A stretch of 64,000 nt of DNA from Gluconobacter morbifer G707 (GCF_000234355.1 NZ_AGQV01000001.1:917001-981000), one strand, 5' to 3'; numbered from the stretch's first letter, positions 9,420-18,713 are shown. Translations and numbers: made by a program. Notes: generated by a model from the sequence alone, not told the origin.

Positions 9420-10170
9420 TGGGAAGCGCTCCGTTCGGCATCAGTTTTTTAAGTGTGTCAGGGTATAAGAAGCAGGCAGAGCTCAGGTTTCACGAAATTA
9501 TCTGCGATGCGGGAGATAAATTTCTTTCTGTCGGTGAATATTTTTCAGATGTGAAGATGACTGTGCGTGATATTCATTTTGAGAAAAGGGGAGAACAGTC
9601 ATTATTTTTCGTAACATATTCGTGACCTGGACATTCAGTACGAACGAATCAGATATCCGGCATCTGTTGAACTTCTGAAAATACTTTGACGGGAATTATG
9701 GCGGTGAAAAACAGGGCGTAACTTCGTCACTGAAGGAATAGTCCTTTTTTTGGACGGGTTAAGCTTGCTGTTTGCAAATGTTCAGGTCAGCCTGAGGGAC
9801 TTTCTGGCGGCTTTTCTTGCAACAGAGGATGGATCGCGGCTGGTTATGGCCGGGAGAGGGGTGGGGGCCGTTCTGGCCTGTTTGTGGGTAGATAACTGGA
9901 TACCCTCGCGCACCCACGTCTAATGCTGGGCATCTGTTACGTCACGATCTTTATCCTGCCCGGCGAATAGCGTGGGAGTTGCTGTTCTCCAATGTGTCTG
10001 TGGGCTCGCCGTGGCCTGCCTCTTTGCATTGGCCATGTCAGAAATCCATCCTCCGGTTTCAGATGCAGCTCATTCCCGCAGAATAGTGACCGGGGACTGT
10101 GTTCTGATCGGGATCCATGACTGGTAACCGGGCGTTGCCAGATCTGGATTGCGTGGAAGGACGCTCAGGC
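9420..10170. other. Long intergenic gap, possibly with a decayed membrane-protein gene
   Basis: No intact gene. It contains the start regions of the divergent paoABC-like and flavoprotein operons. Between about 9770 and 10080 the + strand translates in two broken frames to hydrophobic runs (GRGVGAVLACLWV; CVCGLAVACLFALAMSE) separated by stops. This could be a remnant of a membrane transporter such as an FUSC-type exporter, but the match is weak. Confidence 0.35.
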
Positions 10171-11310
10171 ATGTTGAATTCTGGTCAGGATATTTCTGAC
10201 GACGGCCTTTCTGCATTTCGGGTCAGGCTGAAGCATCTGTATGAGGACTGGAAGGCCAGACCATTCATTCCAACCGAAAATCTTTTTCCTGCGGAGCTTC
10301 TGAATGCTTTACGGGAGATCGGAGCGCTGGATGCTCTTCTCACGGCTGAAGAGGGAGGCCTCGGACTGGCCAGCTCGTCTGAAGAAGGAAGCAGGGCGCT
10401 TCTCATTCTCTTGCGGCGGGTGGGGTATCTAAGTCTCTCTCTGGGGCGGTGTCTGGAAGGGCACATGAATGTTGTGCGGCTTGCGGGGCTATATGGCACA
10501 AAAACGCAGTTTCACGCCTTGGCTCGTACTCTCAGGACTGGCGTTCTGGCTGGCATATGGGTTACGGACAACAATATTCCTGTATCGATACGAAAGGCAG
10601 GTGAGGGATACAGGCTTTCCGGCATCAAGGGATTTGCAAGCGGTGTCAGTGAGGTTGGTCTGGCGTTGATAACAGCTCTGACCGAGAAAGAAGATTCGGT
10701 TATGGTGCTGGCCCCGACCACTGATGCTGATCGCAGGCGACCGGGGCCGGGCAAGCTGACCGGTATGCAGGCGAGTGGGACGGGCGCTTATGATTTCACG
10801 GATCTTTCCATTGCCGGCGAGAATATTCTTGGGTCTGCGGGAGACTATCTGCGGCAGCCTGAATTTTCTGCCGGAGCGTGGCGGGGATCGGCAGTTGCCC
10901 TTGGCGGCATGGACCGCTTGGTTGATCTGCTGAAGCAGGAACTTCTGACGCGGGGTCGGGCCAATAATCCGCATCAGCTTTTTCGGATTGGAGAAGCAGC
11001 TATCCTTCAGAGGACGGCTTCCATGTGGATTGAGCGGGCTGCCCATGCGGCGTGCGGTGGTTCAGATATGGAACATGAAGAAGTGACTGCTACTGTCAAT
11101 CTTGCGCGGATTGCCGTTGAGCGAGCGGCTCTGGATCTGATCACGCTTGTACAGAGGGGGCTTGGTCTTTCAGCTTTTGTAAGGGGGAGGGCGGTTGAAC
11201 AGGTCATGCGGGATCTGGCGACTTATCTGAGGCAGCCGGCTCCGGATGAAGCGTTGACTGAAGGCGCTGCCTGGTTTGTCCGCCATGACTGGCCGGAGGA
11301 GCATGCATGA
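10171..11310 (+). CDS. Acyl-CoA dehydrogenase-fold flavoprotein, catalytic Glu region atypical
   Basis: A 379-residue protein with the acyl-CoA dehydrogenase layout: helical N-terminus, FAD/substrate beta domain (GIWVTDNN ... YRLSGIKGFASG) and helical C-terminus (GRAVEQVMRDLATYLRQPAP). The frame is open back to an ATG at 10117, but the ATG at 10171 has AAGGA nine bases upstream and is preferred. The C-terminal segment lacks the usual E-G-T/S motif holding the catalytic glutamate; QPAPDEALTEGA stands in its place. The protein may therefore not dehydrogenate acyl-CoA and could be a flavin oxygenase of the same fold, as in amino-sugar N-oxygenases (inference). It overlaps the deacetylase gene by 4 bases, so they form one operon. 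Confidence 0.75.
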   Translation: MLNSGQDISDDGLSAFRVRLKHLYEDWKARPFIPTENLFPAELLNALREIGALDALLTAEEGGLGLASSSEEGSRALLILLRRVGYLSLSLGRCLEGHMNVVRLAGLYGTKTQFHALARTLRTGVLAGIWVTDNNIPVSIRKAGEGYRLSGIKGFASGVSEVGLALITALTEKEDSVMVLAPTTDADRRRPGPGKLTGMQASGTGAYDFTDLSIAGENILGSAGDYLRQPEFSAGAWRGSAVALGGMDRLVDLLKQELLTRGRANNPHQLFRIGEAAILQRTASMWIERAAHAACGGSDMEHEEVTATVNLARIAVERAALDLITLVQRGLGLSAFVRGRAVEQVMRDLATYLRQPAPDEALTEGAAWFVRHDWPEEHA

Positions 11311-12038
11311 AAATTCAGGACATGCTTCAGTATTTTGCCAGTTTTCCGGTTGCGCCCCTCGAGACGATTGCATGCGGGACGACGCTTGTCCTGTCTCCTC
11401 ATCCGGATGATGAAAGTCTGGGCTGCGGGGGCTTTATCGCGACGACGGTCAGCAATGGGCGGCCGGCGGTTGTGGTGATCGTTTCTGATGGGTCGGCGTC
11501 TCATCCCCGTTCATTGACGTGGCCGTCCGGGCGGCTTGCCCGGCTTCGTCAGGAAGAGACCCGGGATGCTGTGGCGGAGCTTGGTTTGCCCTCTGACCGG
11601 CTGTTGTTTCTGGGATTGCAGGATACGGCCGTTTCGACGGAGGGTGAGGGCTTTGACGCCGCTATTTCTCAGCTGCTTGAAATTGTCCTTCGTCATGATT
11701 GCACGACGGTTCTGGTGCCGTGGCGGCATGATCCGCACTGCGACCACGAAGCCGTCTGGATCATGGGGCAGAAGCTGAAAACCCTGCGGCCAAATCTCAG
11801 GATACTGTCTTATCCTGTCTGGGGTCTGACCCTGCCTCCTGAAATGGAAATCGAAGAGGCGGTTCCAACAGGCTGGCGGCTTGATGTCCGGGCCTTTCTG
11901 GACAGGAAACGGGCAGCCGTTCTGGCACATCGGAGCCAGCGTGGGTTGGTCGTGGAGGATGATCCGACGGGCTTTGTTCTGCCGGAACATCTCCTGGGAA
12001 AAATTCTGCAGCCTTATGAAATCTTCATCGCGTCATGA
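11307..12038 (+). CDS. PIG-L/LmbE family N-acetylglucosaminyl deacetylase
   Basis: A 243-residue zinc-dependent deacetylase. The family's metal site is visible as SPHPDDESLGCGG (HPDD at residues 32-35) with the third ligand in RHDPHCDHEAV. PIG-L/LmbE/MshB enzymes remove acetyl groups from N-acetylglucosaminyl or related amines. GGAGGAGC precedes the start; the gene overlaps both neighbours by 4 bases (ATGA), so it sits between the flavoprotein and the methyltransferase in a tightly coupled operon. In other bacteria a PIG-L domain is found fused to a class I methyltransferase; here the two are separate but adjacent. Substrate unknown. Confidence 0.87.
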   Translation: MKIQDMLQYFASFPVAPLETIACGTTLVLSPHPDDESLGCGGFIATTVSNGRPAVVVIVSDGSASHPRSLTWPSGRLARLRQEETRDAVAELGLPSDRLLFLGLQDTAVSTEGEGFDAAISQLLEIVLRHDCTTVLVPWRHDPHCDHEAVWIMGQKLKTLRPNLRILSYPVWGLTLPPEMEIEEAVPTGWRLDVRAFLDRKRAAVLAHRSQRGLVVEDDPTGFVLPEHLLGKILQPYEIFIAS

Positions 12039-12667
12039 GCAATGATACATGGAAACCGGAAGTCTTCGAAAATCTGTTTCAGGACAATCCTGATCCCTGG
12101 GGCTTTGAAAGCAGTCCGTACGAGAAAAAGAAGCTTGCGCGGGTTCTGGAATGCCTTCCTGCCTCTCCGGTTTCCTTTGTTGTAGAGCTTGGATGTGCAA
12201 TCGGGGTCAGTACGCTGGCGCTTTCAGAACACTGTCAGCGTGTTCTGGCAGTTGATGCATCGGAAAATGCGCTTGTTATCGCAAGGGAACGATGCCAGAG
12301 ACAGGCACACGTCAATTTTCTGAAGGCTTTCCTGCCGGTGGATTATCCGGTTTCAGAAGCTGCCGGTTGTGATCTCGTGCTTATTTCGGAAATTCTTTAC
12401 TTCCTGGCACCAGAAGACATTCGGTGCCTTGCTGGCATGGTGATGGAGAGCCTGGTATCGACAGGGCATATCCTGATCGTAAACTGGACCGGACAGACAG
12501 ATACGCCCTGCACGGGAGATGAGGCGGCCGAGTGTTTTATCCGGGCCTGCCATAAAAGATACTGGGGTCCTGATCTGTCAGAACGGGGTGACGGATATCG
12601 TATAGACCGGTTGTGCTGGTCCGGAAATTCTCAGACGAAAGGCGTTTCTTCCGACGAAGAAAATTGA
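12035..12667 (+). CDS. NodS-like class I SAM-dependent methyltransferase
   Basis: A 210-residue methyltransferase. The N-terminal DPWGFESSPYEKKKLARVL is characteristic of the NodS family, and VVELGCAIGVSTLALSE is SAM motif I, followed by VLAVDASENAL. NodS N-methylates the deacetylated amino sugar of rhizobial Nod factors; small-molecule relatives methylate other amines. Directly following a PIG-L deacetylase, an amine-methylating role is plausible but inferred. It overlaps the deacetylase by 4 bases, and its 3' end overlaps the opposing glycosyltransferase by 131 bases. Confidence 0.85.
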   Translation: MSNDTWKPEVFENLFQDNPDPWGFESSPYEKKKLARVLECLPASPVSFVVELGCAIGVSTLALSEHCQRVLAVDASENALVIARERCQRQAHVNFLKAFLPVDYPVSEAAGCDLVLISEILYFLAPEDIRCLAGMVMESLVSTGHILIVNWTGQTDTPCTGDEAAECFIRACHKRYWGPDLSERGDGYRIDRLCWSGNSQTKGVSSDEEN

Positions 12668-13736
12668 GAACTCGCAGCGCCCGCTCATGATGCCGCTGCA
12701 GTTCACTACGGCGAATAGGAATGGCAGGAAGCTCCGGATAGGGTATTTCGAGGCAGGATGACTGACTTGCGTGCCAGTATGCATGTTCTCTTCGAAGACG
12801 CAGCAGGCGTCTGGACACCGGTTCGAAGGCGTCGTCGATATGTTCGTCCTGTGCGATCAGGCGCCTTGCCAGGGTTTCCGCCATGCCACCCCGGGCCCGT
12901 CCCTGAAGGCGTGCTGAGACGTACACCTTCACTTCCGGGGCATGGCGGACAGGAATCCCTTTCTGCCGTAATGCGCGATAAAATTCCCGGTCTTCTCCTG
13001 AAGAAACATCTGGAATCCCGCCTGCCTTACGCCATGCCTGATGTGTGACAGCGATGCTGGCACCTGAATGTTCCAGATGCCGGGGCCACGGGTCGTGGGG
13101 TTCGGGGCTGAGCAGCAGTCCGATCTGTTCCAGAAGTGCTCCATAGGCCCGTTCCGACTTCTCATCCTCATGAAGGTGGGGAGGAATTTTCCTGTGTTCT
13201 TCTGGAAAAAGAAGGACATGACCGAAAACGGCTTCAACAGGATATCGAATGAACGCTGCAAGAATGCTGTCCATCCAGTCATCGGCGACTTTACTATCGG
13301 CATCCGTGGTTAACAGAATGGCGTCGGGCGACGCAGTTCTGGCAGCATGGGCTATGGCATCACGCCGTGCCACACCGGCGCTTGCTACTGACGGGTCATA
13401 AAAGACCGTGACAGTTTCCAGCTCGAATGGGAGCCTGTCGGCCAGAGAGACAGCCTGATGATGAGTATCGTCCGTCGTGTTGTTGATCCAGAGAACGACC
13501 TTGTCTGGCGGATGCTTCTGCGCGGCCAGGGCGAAAAGGCAGGGAGCGATATGCTCTTCCTCGTTACACACGGGAATCACGACAATTCTCTGTTTTTTCC
13601 AGACAAGGACCTGTCTGCGCAGGAATGAAGAACCTGAATTGATAACCGAAAGAGTATGGCCGTCCAGTTGGGGTTTACCCATGCTTTCAGGGCAAAGAAC
13701 GGCTGCACCTGGTCCACCCGTCCGTCTGTTCGCCAT
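12537..13736 (-). CDS. Family 2 glycosyltransferase
   Basis: A 399-residue GT-A fold protein. VVIPVCNEEEHI (about residues 52-63) is the nucleotide-sugar binding start, TTDADS (residues 143-148) is the metal-binding DXD, and EHSGASIAVTHQAW ... SSGEDREF supplies the acceptor region and catalytic acid (ED). No membrane segments were seen, so it should be cytosolic. It starts 2 bases after a proline-rich small gene and runs head-on into the flavoprotein/deacetylase/methyltransferase operon, ending 131 bases inside the methyltransferase gene. The four enzymes together resemble an amino-sugar glycoside tailoring set. Confidence 0.85.
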   Translation of the reverse strand: MANRRTGGPGAAVLCPESMGKPQLDGHTLSVINSGSSFLRRQVLVWKKQRIVVIPVCNEEEHIAPCLFALAAQKHPPDKVVLWINNTTDDTHHQAVSLADRLPFELETVTVFYDPSVASAGVARRDAIAHAARTASPDAILLTTDADSKVADDWMDSILAAFIRYPVEAVFGHVLLFPEEHRKIPPHLHEDEKSERAYGALLEQIGLLLSPEPHDPWPRHLEHSGASIAVTHQAWRKAGGIPDVSSGEDREFYRALRQKGIPVRHAPEVKVYVSARLQGRARGGMAETLARRLIAQDEHIDDAFEPVSRRLLRLRREHAYWHASQSSCLEIPYPELPAIPIRRSELQRHHERALRVLNFLRRKKRLSSENFRTSTTGLYDIRHPVLTDQDPSIFYGRPG

Positions 13737-13738
13737 TT

Positions 13739-14005
13739 TCAGATGCTCACCATCAGTAACGGTTCAGGGACGTGCTGAACCTGGTTTGTCGGGTTCTCAG
13801 GGCCATCGGGAAGCGCTGGTGGCTCATCTGGCGGCGGAGGGGGAGCTTTTTTCTCCGGAGGATACGATTTTCCCGGAGTTTCTTCTTCGGGGGGCTCGTC
13901 CGTGATCGGACTTTTATCCGGGTAGGGATCGAAGCGCTCCTGTTCATCAGGAGAGCCGGGGGCTTTTGTAGGGTTTTTGGGCAAAGCGCTATTCGGAAAA
14001 GGCAT
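13739..14005 (-). CDS. Small proline- and glutamate-rich protein
   Basis: An 88-residue protein of very low complexity: many P, E, D and K residues, with a run of five prolines (KKAPPPPPDEPPALPDGPEN). No signal peptide, membrane segment or known domain. The ATG at 14005 has GGAGG eight bases upstream, so it is preferred over the in-frame ATG at 14017. It ends 2 bases before the glycosyltransferase start, which argues that it is expressed with it. It is probably intrinsically disordered; function unknown. Confidence 0.55.
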   Translation of the reverse strand: MPFPNSALPKNPTKAPGSPDEQERFDPYPDKSPITDEPPEEETPGKSYPPEKKAPPPPPDEPPALPDGPENPTNQVQHVPEPLLMVSI

Positions 14006-14316
14006 GATCGCCTCCATTGATGAGACAGATCAATGGCTGAGAATGACGAGAGTTCAGATCACTTAAAAAAGATGCTGGAGGTGGGCCTGTTTGTTCGGAT
14101 TGGGACGCCCCTAGATTTCTGGACGTACCGATGCGGTGGCGCAGGTTACTGATGTCGTGTGGAAGGTGCTCCACATGGCCAAGTGAAAAATCTTCAGGTT
14201 CCCCGGGTAATGACGGTTCGTGGAGGCCAGATTTTTGACGAGCGCAAACGGCTTGACCGCAACCATGTTTTGCACCCAGCCTGATACTCGAAAGAGAGGG
14301 AGGTGATTACCTGCCT
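14006..14316. other. Gap between proline-rich gene and hutC
   Basis: It lies downstream of hutC and upstream of the proline-rich gene. No gene-like frame, repeat or convincing terminator was seen; it must contain the promoter for the minus-strand glycosyltransferase pair. Confidence 0.4.
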
Positions 14317-15063
14317 CTATATTTGGAAACCGTCGGTTGTGGATTTTCGTCTTCCGCCCAGGCTGTAACGGTTGCCGGGATAGGTGAAGATTCCTTTCAT
14401 GACGACCCGCCCTTTGACCCATGTGCGGCGAACCAGTTGGAGACAGGGCTCGTGCGGGCCGATGTCCAGTAGAGACTGCAGTTCCAGTGTGGGAGAGACC
14501 GCGAAGACAATGTGCTCGATCTCGTCAGGGCCAGAAATATGGTACAGATGCCGGTGCGGATGGGCCAGGGTAAAATCCTGCTGGAGATATTCGGGAGCGA
14601 AGGCTGGTGAGACGAAACGTTCTTCTACCTGAAGCGGAATATCGTCTTCGAAATGCACGATTACTGAATGGAAGAGTTTGCTGCCAGGACGCATGTCGAA
14701 GGAAAATGCGAGGTCGATGTCTGCCCGGATGGCTTCCAGTGTAATGACCTGCGCTGTGTGGGTGTGGCCTGAACTCAGGATGTCATCGGCGATGTCGTGG
14801 AGTTCCAACAAGTCGGCTTTGGGAGACGGTCGGGAAACGAATGTTCCCACCCCCTGCGCACGGACAACGATCCCCTCGGTCATCAGTTCGCGAAGGGCGC
14901 GGTGAACCGTCATGCGAGAGACGCCGAGGAGATCCACCAGCTCACTTTCAGAGGGAAGCTTCTGGCCTTCCTTCCACTCTCCATCCTGAATACGCTCGGT
15001 AATGTAGAGTTTGACCTGTTCGTACCGAGCGGGAGAGCGTTCCCGGGGAGCGGCCATTTTCAT
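14317..15063 (-). CDS. hutC: Histidine-utilisation repressor HutC (GntR family)
   Basis: A 248-residue GntR/HutC-type repressor: winged helix at the N-terminus (KLPSESELVDLLGVSRMTVH, about residues 35-54, then RALRELMTEG) and a UTRA ligand domain ending in RTWVKGRVVMKGIFTYPGNRYSL. HutC blocks hut operons until urocanate binds its C-terminal domain. It lies 98 bases downstream of hutI on the same strand, so it is probably co-transcribed and autoregulated. Matching half-palindromes with TATATACAAG occur at the hutI/hutF divergent promoter and at hutU, and a relative in front of the aminotransferase operon. Confidence 0.92.
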   Translation of the reverse strand: MKMAAPRERSPARYEQVKLYITERIQDGEWKEGQKLPSESELVDLLGVSRMTVHRALRELMTEGIVVRAQGVGTFVSRPSPKADLLELHDIADDILSSGHTHTAQVITLEAIRADIDLAFSFDMRPGSKLFHSVIVHFEDDIPLQVEERFVSPAFAPEYLQQDFTLAHPHRHLYHISGPDEIEHIVFAVSPTLELQSLLDIGPHEPCLQLVRRTWVKGRVVMKGIFTYPGNRYSLGGRRKSTTDGFQI

Positions 15064-15161
15064 GTCGCAGGCTGTCCTTCAACCAAGAAGCGGCAATCCA
15101 AAAAACATCCTGGCGAAACAGTTATCTAGACCAGAGGTTGTATGGATAAGAATATACGATT

Positions 15162-16406
15162 TCATACCACAGGAGCCAGTTTGCCGTCAAAAATCCGATG
15201 AATGGGTCTTCTGCCTCCGATCCAGTATGAAAGTTCGTGCGGGCCGGTGATATCCCACAGGAGCATATCTGCAACCTGTCCCGCAGCCAGTGTGCCAGCT
15301 ATGTTCTGAAGACCCAAGGCCTGGGCGCCGATCCGCGTCACGGCCGAGAAGGTCTCTTCCGGGGTCATGCGGAACAGGGTGCAGGCCATGTTCATGATGC
15401 CTGTCAGACTGACGCTTGGGGAGGTACCGGGGTTGCAGTCTGTAGCAAGTCCCATCGGAACATTGTGCTTACGGAACAGGTCTATGGGGGGTATGCGCGT
15501 TTCGCGGATGAAATAGAAGGCGCCGGGGAGCAGCATGGCGACCGTACCTGCCCTGGCCAGATCGATGATGTCGTCTTCGACGACATATTCCAGATGGTCG
15601 GTCGAGAGAGCGCCGTAACGGGCTGCCAGTTTTGTCCCGCCGCTGTTGGAGAGCTGCTCGGAATGGAGGCGTACAGGGATATTCAGGTCGGAGGCGGCGA
15701 TGAAGAGCCGCTCGATCTGGTCAGGGGTGAAAGCGATGTTTTCACAGAAGCCGTCAATGCTGTCGATCAGGTTTTCTTTTGCGGCCTGAGGAAGGATGTC
15801 TGAGATGAGGTGAGTGACATAGTCGTCCTGACGGCCTCTGAACTCCGGGGGCAAAGCGTGGGCGCCGAGGAAGGTGGCATGGACGCGCACGGGTAGGGCA
15901 GCGCCGATGGCGCGGGCGACACGAAGCTGCTTGAGTTCATCCTGCAGGGTCAGCCCATAGCCGGATTTCATTTCCAGGGTTGTCGTGCCCTCGGCGATCA
16001 TGCGGTGAACGCGACGGGCGGTGATGTCGAAAAGTTCTTTTTCGGTCACGTTGCGGGTCGCATTGACCGTGGAGACGATACCGCCGCCCTTAAGTGCGAT
16101 CTCCGCATAGGAGGTGCCGTTGAGGCGTTCGGCGAACTCCAGACTGCGGTCTCCGGCGTAAATGACATGGGTGTGGGCATCCACGAGGCCCGGCGTCATC
16201 CAGAGCCCCTGTCCCGAGCGGACATCATAGGCCAGATTCGAAGGGACGTCTGGAAGATCGCAAACTGGGCCGACCCAGCTGATCCGTCCGTTTTCAATGC
16301 CGATGGCTGCGTTATGGATGCAGCCATAGCCATCCTGCTCCGAAATGAGCGTCGGATCGGCGGTTGCGACATGAATGTCTGTCCAGAGTGTATCCCACAT
16401 TCGCAT
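15162..16406 (-). CDS. hutI: Imidazolonepropionase HutI
   Basis: A 414-residue amidohydrolase that opens imidazolonepropionate to N-formimino-L-glutamate, the third step of histidine breakdown. The metal site is visible as [20 protein letters not shown], with further histidines in HATFLGAH and LHSEQ, and the late [14 protein letters not shown] motif. The frame stays open far upstream (to 16964), but that part is antisense to hutF; the ATG at 16406 has AAGGAAGA immediately upstream and gives the normal family length. It is transcribed divergently from hutF, and a HutC-type site lies 31 bases upstream of the start. Confidence 0.95.
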   Translation of the reverse strand: MRMWDTLWTDIHVATADPTLISEQDGYGCIHNAAIGIENGRISWVGPVCDLPDVPSNLAYDVRSGQGLWMTPGLVDAHTHVIYAGDRSLEFAERLNGTSYAEIALKGGGIVSTVNATRNVTEKELFDITARRVHRMIAEGTTTLEMKSGYGLTLQDELKQLRVARAIGAALPVRVHATFLGAHALPPEFRGRQDDYVTHLISDILPQAAKENLIDSIDGFCENIAFTPDQIERLFIAASDLNIPVRLHSEQLSNSGGTKLAARYGALSTDHLEYVVEDDIIDLARAGTVAMLLPGAFYFIRETRIPPIDLFRKHNVPMGLATDCNPGTSPSVSLTGIMNMACTLFRMTPEETFSAVTRIGAQALGLQNIAGTLAAGQVADMLLWDITGPHELSYWIGGRRPIHRIFDGKLAPVV

Positions 16407-16437
16407 TCTTCCTTGGTGGCGCCGAATCCGCCACAGT

Positions 16438-16449
16438 GGTATATACAAG
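16438..16449. promoter_or_regulatory. Putative HutC operator at hutI/hutF
   Basis: GGTATATACAAG, identical over 12 bases to the site in front of hutU (18769-18780). It lies in the 123-bp divergent region between hutI and hutF. HutC of Pseudomonas and relatives recognises dyads of the CTTGTATATACAAG type, so this is a good half-perfect match. Confidence 0.75.
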
Positions 16450-16529
16450 TCTTGTAATTCCATTATCATCACGCAACCAACGGAAAAAGAAAAGACTTTC
16501 CGCATGATGAGGGAAGGAATGTCGAGGTT

Positions 16530-17891
16530 ATGGAACTGTTTGCGGAGCAGGCCCTTCTGCCAGATGGCTGGCGCAGGAATGTAAGAATTACGGTTTCTTC
16601 CGACGGGAGATTTGATGCGATTGTCCCGGACTCCGATATGCCTGCCGGAGCTGAGCGGAAAGCGATTGTTGTTCCATCGCAGCTCAGTCTGCATTCCCAT
16701 GCCTTTCAGCGTGGCATGGCGGGTCTGGCGGAGAGCCGACAGAACCCGGCTGATACGTTCTGGACCTGGCGCCGGCTGATGTATCAGCTCGCGCATCGCA
16801 TCTCGCCCGCACAGATGCAGGACATTGCAAGCTACCTGTATATGGAAATGCTGACGGCCGGATATACGCAGGTCGCGGAGTTTCATTATCTTCATCATGC
16901 GTCGGGTGGTGTGGCCTACGGGCAGGTGGCGGAGATGTCCCTGCGGGTTGGCGAGGCGGCGCATGCGGTTGGGATCGGACTGACGCTTCTGCCGACGCTT
17001 TATGAGCGCGGGGGCTTTGATGGTCGCCCTTTGCAGGAGGCTCAGGAGCGGTTCGCGACGACGCCTGAGCTTATTGGCAGGATCGTCAGTGAGACCCGGT
17101 CAGCTTGGGCAGGGAGGCCGCTTCTGTCCGTTGGACTGGGGCTGCATTCGCTGCGGGCTGTTGATCTGGAGGCGGCCTCGGATCTTCTGGTGGCGCAGAC
17201 AGGTCCCGTTCATATTCATGTGGCCGAGCAGCAGAAGGAAGTGGAGGAATGCGTTGCCTCCGTTGGCGCGCGGCCTGTGGAGTATCTGCTGTCTCATGCG
17301 GATGTGGACGAGCGATGGTGTCTGGTGCATGCGACCCATCTGTCATCATCCGAGGTCGCAGGCATGGCGCGTTCCGGAGCTGTGGCGGGGCTTTGCCCGA
17401 TTACGGAAGCCAATCTGGGGGACGGCCTTTTTCCGCTTGAGTCTTATGTGAATGACGGGGGGCGCTTCGGAATCGGAAGTGACAGCAACGTGCTGGTCAG
17501 TCCGTGGGAAGAGTTGCGTACTCTGGAATACGGGCAAAGGCTTTTTACGCAGACGCGATGTGCGGCCCTGCCGGCTGAGACTCTGGGCTCTACGGGCGGA
17601 TGGCTGTACCGTCAGGCTCTGGATGGTGGTCGGCGTGCCTGTGGACTTGAGGCCTGGGGATTAGTGGCTGGTGCCCGGGCTGATCTGTGCGTGCTGGACG
17701 AGGATCTGCTGCCGCTGCCGTATCTACAGGATGATGCCGTGCTTGATGCGGCCATTTTCGGATCGCGTCAGCCTCCCGTGAAAAATGTACTGTGCGGTGG
17801 GCAGTGGCGCGTGCGTGATGGGCGACACCTGAATCATGATTCCGTGACGGCTGCGTTCCGGCGGACCGTGCGTACTCTTCTCGATCTATGA
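16530..17891 (+). CDS. hutF: Formimidoylglutamate deiminase HutF
   Basis: A 453-residue amidohydrolase that deaminates N-formimino-L-glutamate to N-formyl-L-glutamate. The metal-binding [12 protein letters not shown] is at about residues 53-64, [14 protein letters not shown] in the middle, and GIGSDSNV late, all typical of HutF. The start has GAGG seven bases upstream. With HutG it defines the five-step histidine route that releases formate and a second ammonia, rather than the formamide route. It is followed by hutG with 21 bases between. Confidence 0.94.
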   Translation: MELFAEQALLPDGWRRNVRITVSSDGRFDAIVPDSDMPAGAERKAIVVPSQLSLHSHAFQRGMAGLAESRQNPADTFWTWRRLMYQLAHRISPAQMQDIASYLYMEMLTAGYTQVAEFHYLHHASGGVAYGQVAEMSLRVGEAAHAVGIGLTLLPTLYERGGFDGRPLQEAQERFATTPELIGRIVSETRSAWAGRPLLSVGLGLHSLRAVDLEAASDLLVAQTGPVHIHVAEQQKEVEECVASVGARPVEYLLSHADVDERWCLVHATHLSSSEVAGMARSGAVAGLCPITEANLGDGLFPLESYVNDGGRFGIGSDSNVLVSPWEELRTLEYGQRLFTQTRCAALPAETLGSTGGWLYRQALDGGRRACGLEAWGLVAGARADLCVLDEDLLPLPYLQDDAVLDAAIFGSRQPPVKNVLCGGQWRVRDGRHLNHDSVTAAFRRTVRTLLDL

Positions 17892-17912
17892 TCTTACAAG
17901 GAAAGCCTGATC

Positions 17913-18713
17913 ATGACGGATGTTTTTTCCTTTGTTCCCGGCACGATGCCCGTGCTTGTGACCCTTCCTCACTCCGGCTGCCATCTGACGCCCGGAATGG
18001 AAAAGCGAATGACGGAACGGGGACGTCAGTTACCTGATACTGACTGGTATATGGAACATCTCTATGCGGGGGCCTTGTCAAAGGGGATGGGTGTACTGAA
18101 GGCTCATCATTCCCGTTATGTGGTGGACCTGAATCGTGGCGCTGACGATGCGGCGCTTTATCCGGGGCGTCCCAGCACGGGGCTTGTGCCATCTCTGACG
18201 TTTGATGGACGGCCCATTTACCGGTCCGGGCAGGAGCCGGACGAAAGCGAGATTGCCGAGCGGCGGGAAGCTTGCTGGCGCCCTTACCATGATGCCGTGT
18301 CGGCAGAACTGGAGCGGCTCCGTCAGAAATGGGGATGGGCGGTTCTGTGGGATGGACATTCCATCAAATCGACTATTCCCCGGCTGTTTGAGGGGACGCT
18401 TCCGGATCTGAATCTGGGGACCAATAGTGGGCAGTCCTGTGCCGGGGAGTTGCAGGCGCGTCTGGAACGCCGGCTGGCAGGAAATGCGGCTTATAGCCAT
18501 GTCGTCAATGGTCGTTTCAGGGGCGGTTATACGACGCGGCATTACGGGCAGCCTGAGCATGGAATCCATGCCGTCCAGCTTGAAATCGCGCAATCCACCT
18601 ATCTGCGGAGCGAAGAGGCGCCTTGGCCGATCGATCTGGAAAAGGCGGTGCGTCTGTCGCGGATGATCGACGGTCTGCTGGAGACGGCCCTGTGCTGGCG
18701 GCCGGGAAAATAA
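17913..18713 (+). CDS. hutG: N-formylglutamate deformylase HutG
   Basis: A 266-residue zinc amidohydrolase of the N-formylglutamate amidohydrolase family that splits N-formylglutamate to glutamate and formate, the last step of the route. Visible landmarks: TLPHSGCHLTP, DTDWYMEHLY, VVDLNRGADD, LWDGHSIKS and GGYTTRHYGQPEHGIHAVQLE. AAGGAAAG precedes the start. Formate released here could be used by the molybdenum oxidoreductase and FdhD system at 43-47 kb (inference). Co-directional with hutF and hutU. Confidence 0.94.
   Translation: MTDVFSFVPGTMPVLVTLPHSGCHLTPGMEKRMTERGRQLPDTDWYMEHLYAGALSKGMGVLKAHHSRYVVDLNRGADDAALYPGRPSTGLVPSLTFDGRPIYRSGQEPDESEIAERREACWRPYHDAVSAELERLRQKWGWAVLWDGHSIKSTIPRLFEGTLPDLNLGTNSGQSCAGELQARLERRLAGNAAYSHVVNGRFRGGYTTRHYGQPEHGIHAVQLEIAQSTYLRSEEAPWPIDLEKAVRLSRMIDGLLETALCWRPGK

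Noticed and set aside
16407-16964. N-terminal extension of hutI
   Set aside because: It would cross the HutC operator and lie antisense to hutF; the ATG at 16406 has a good ribosome site and gives the normal family length.
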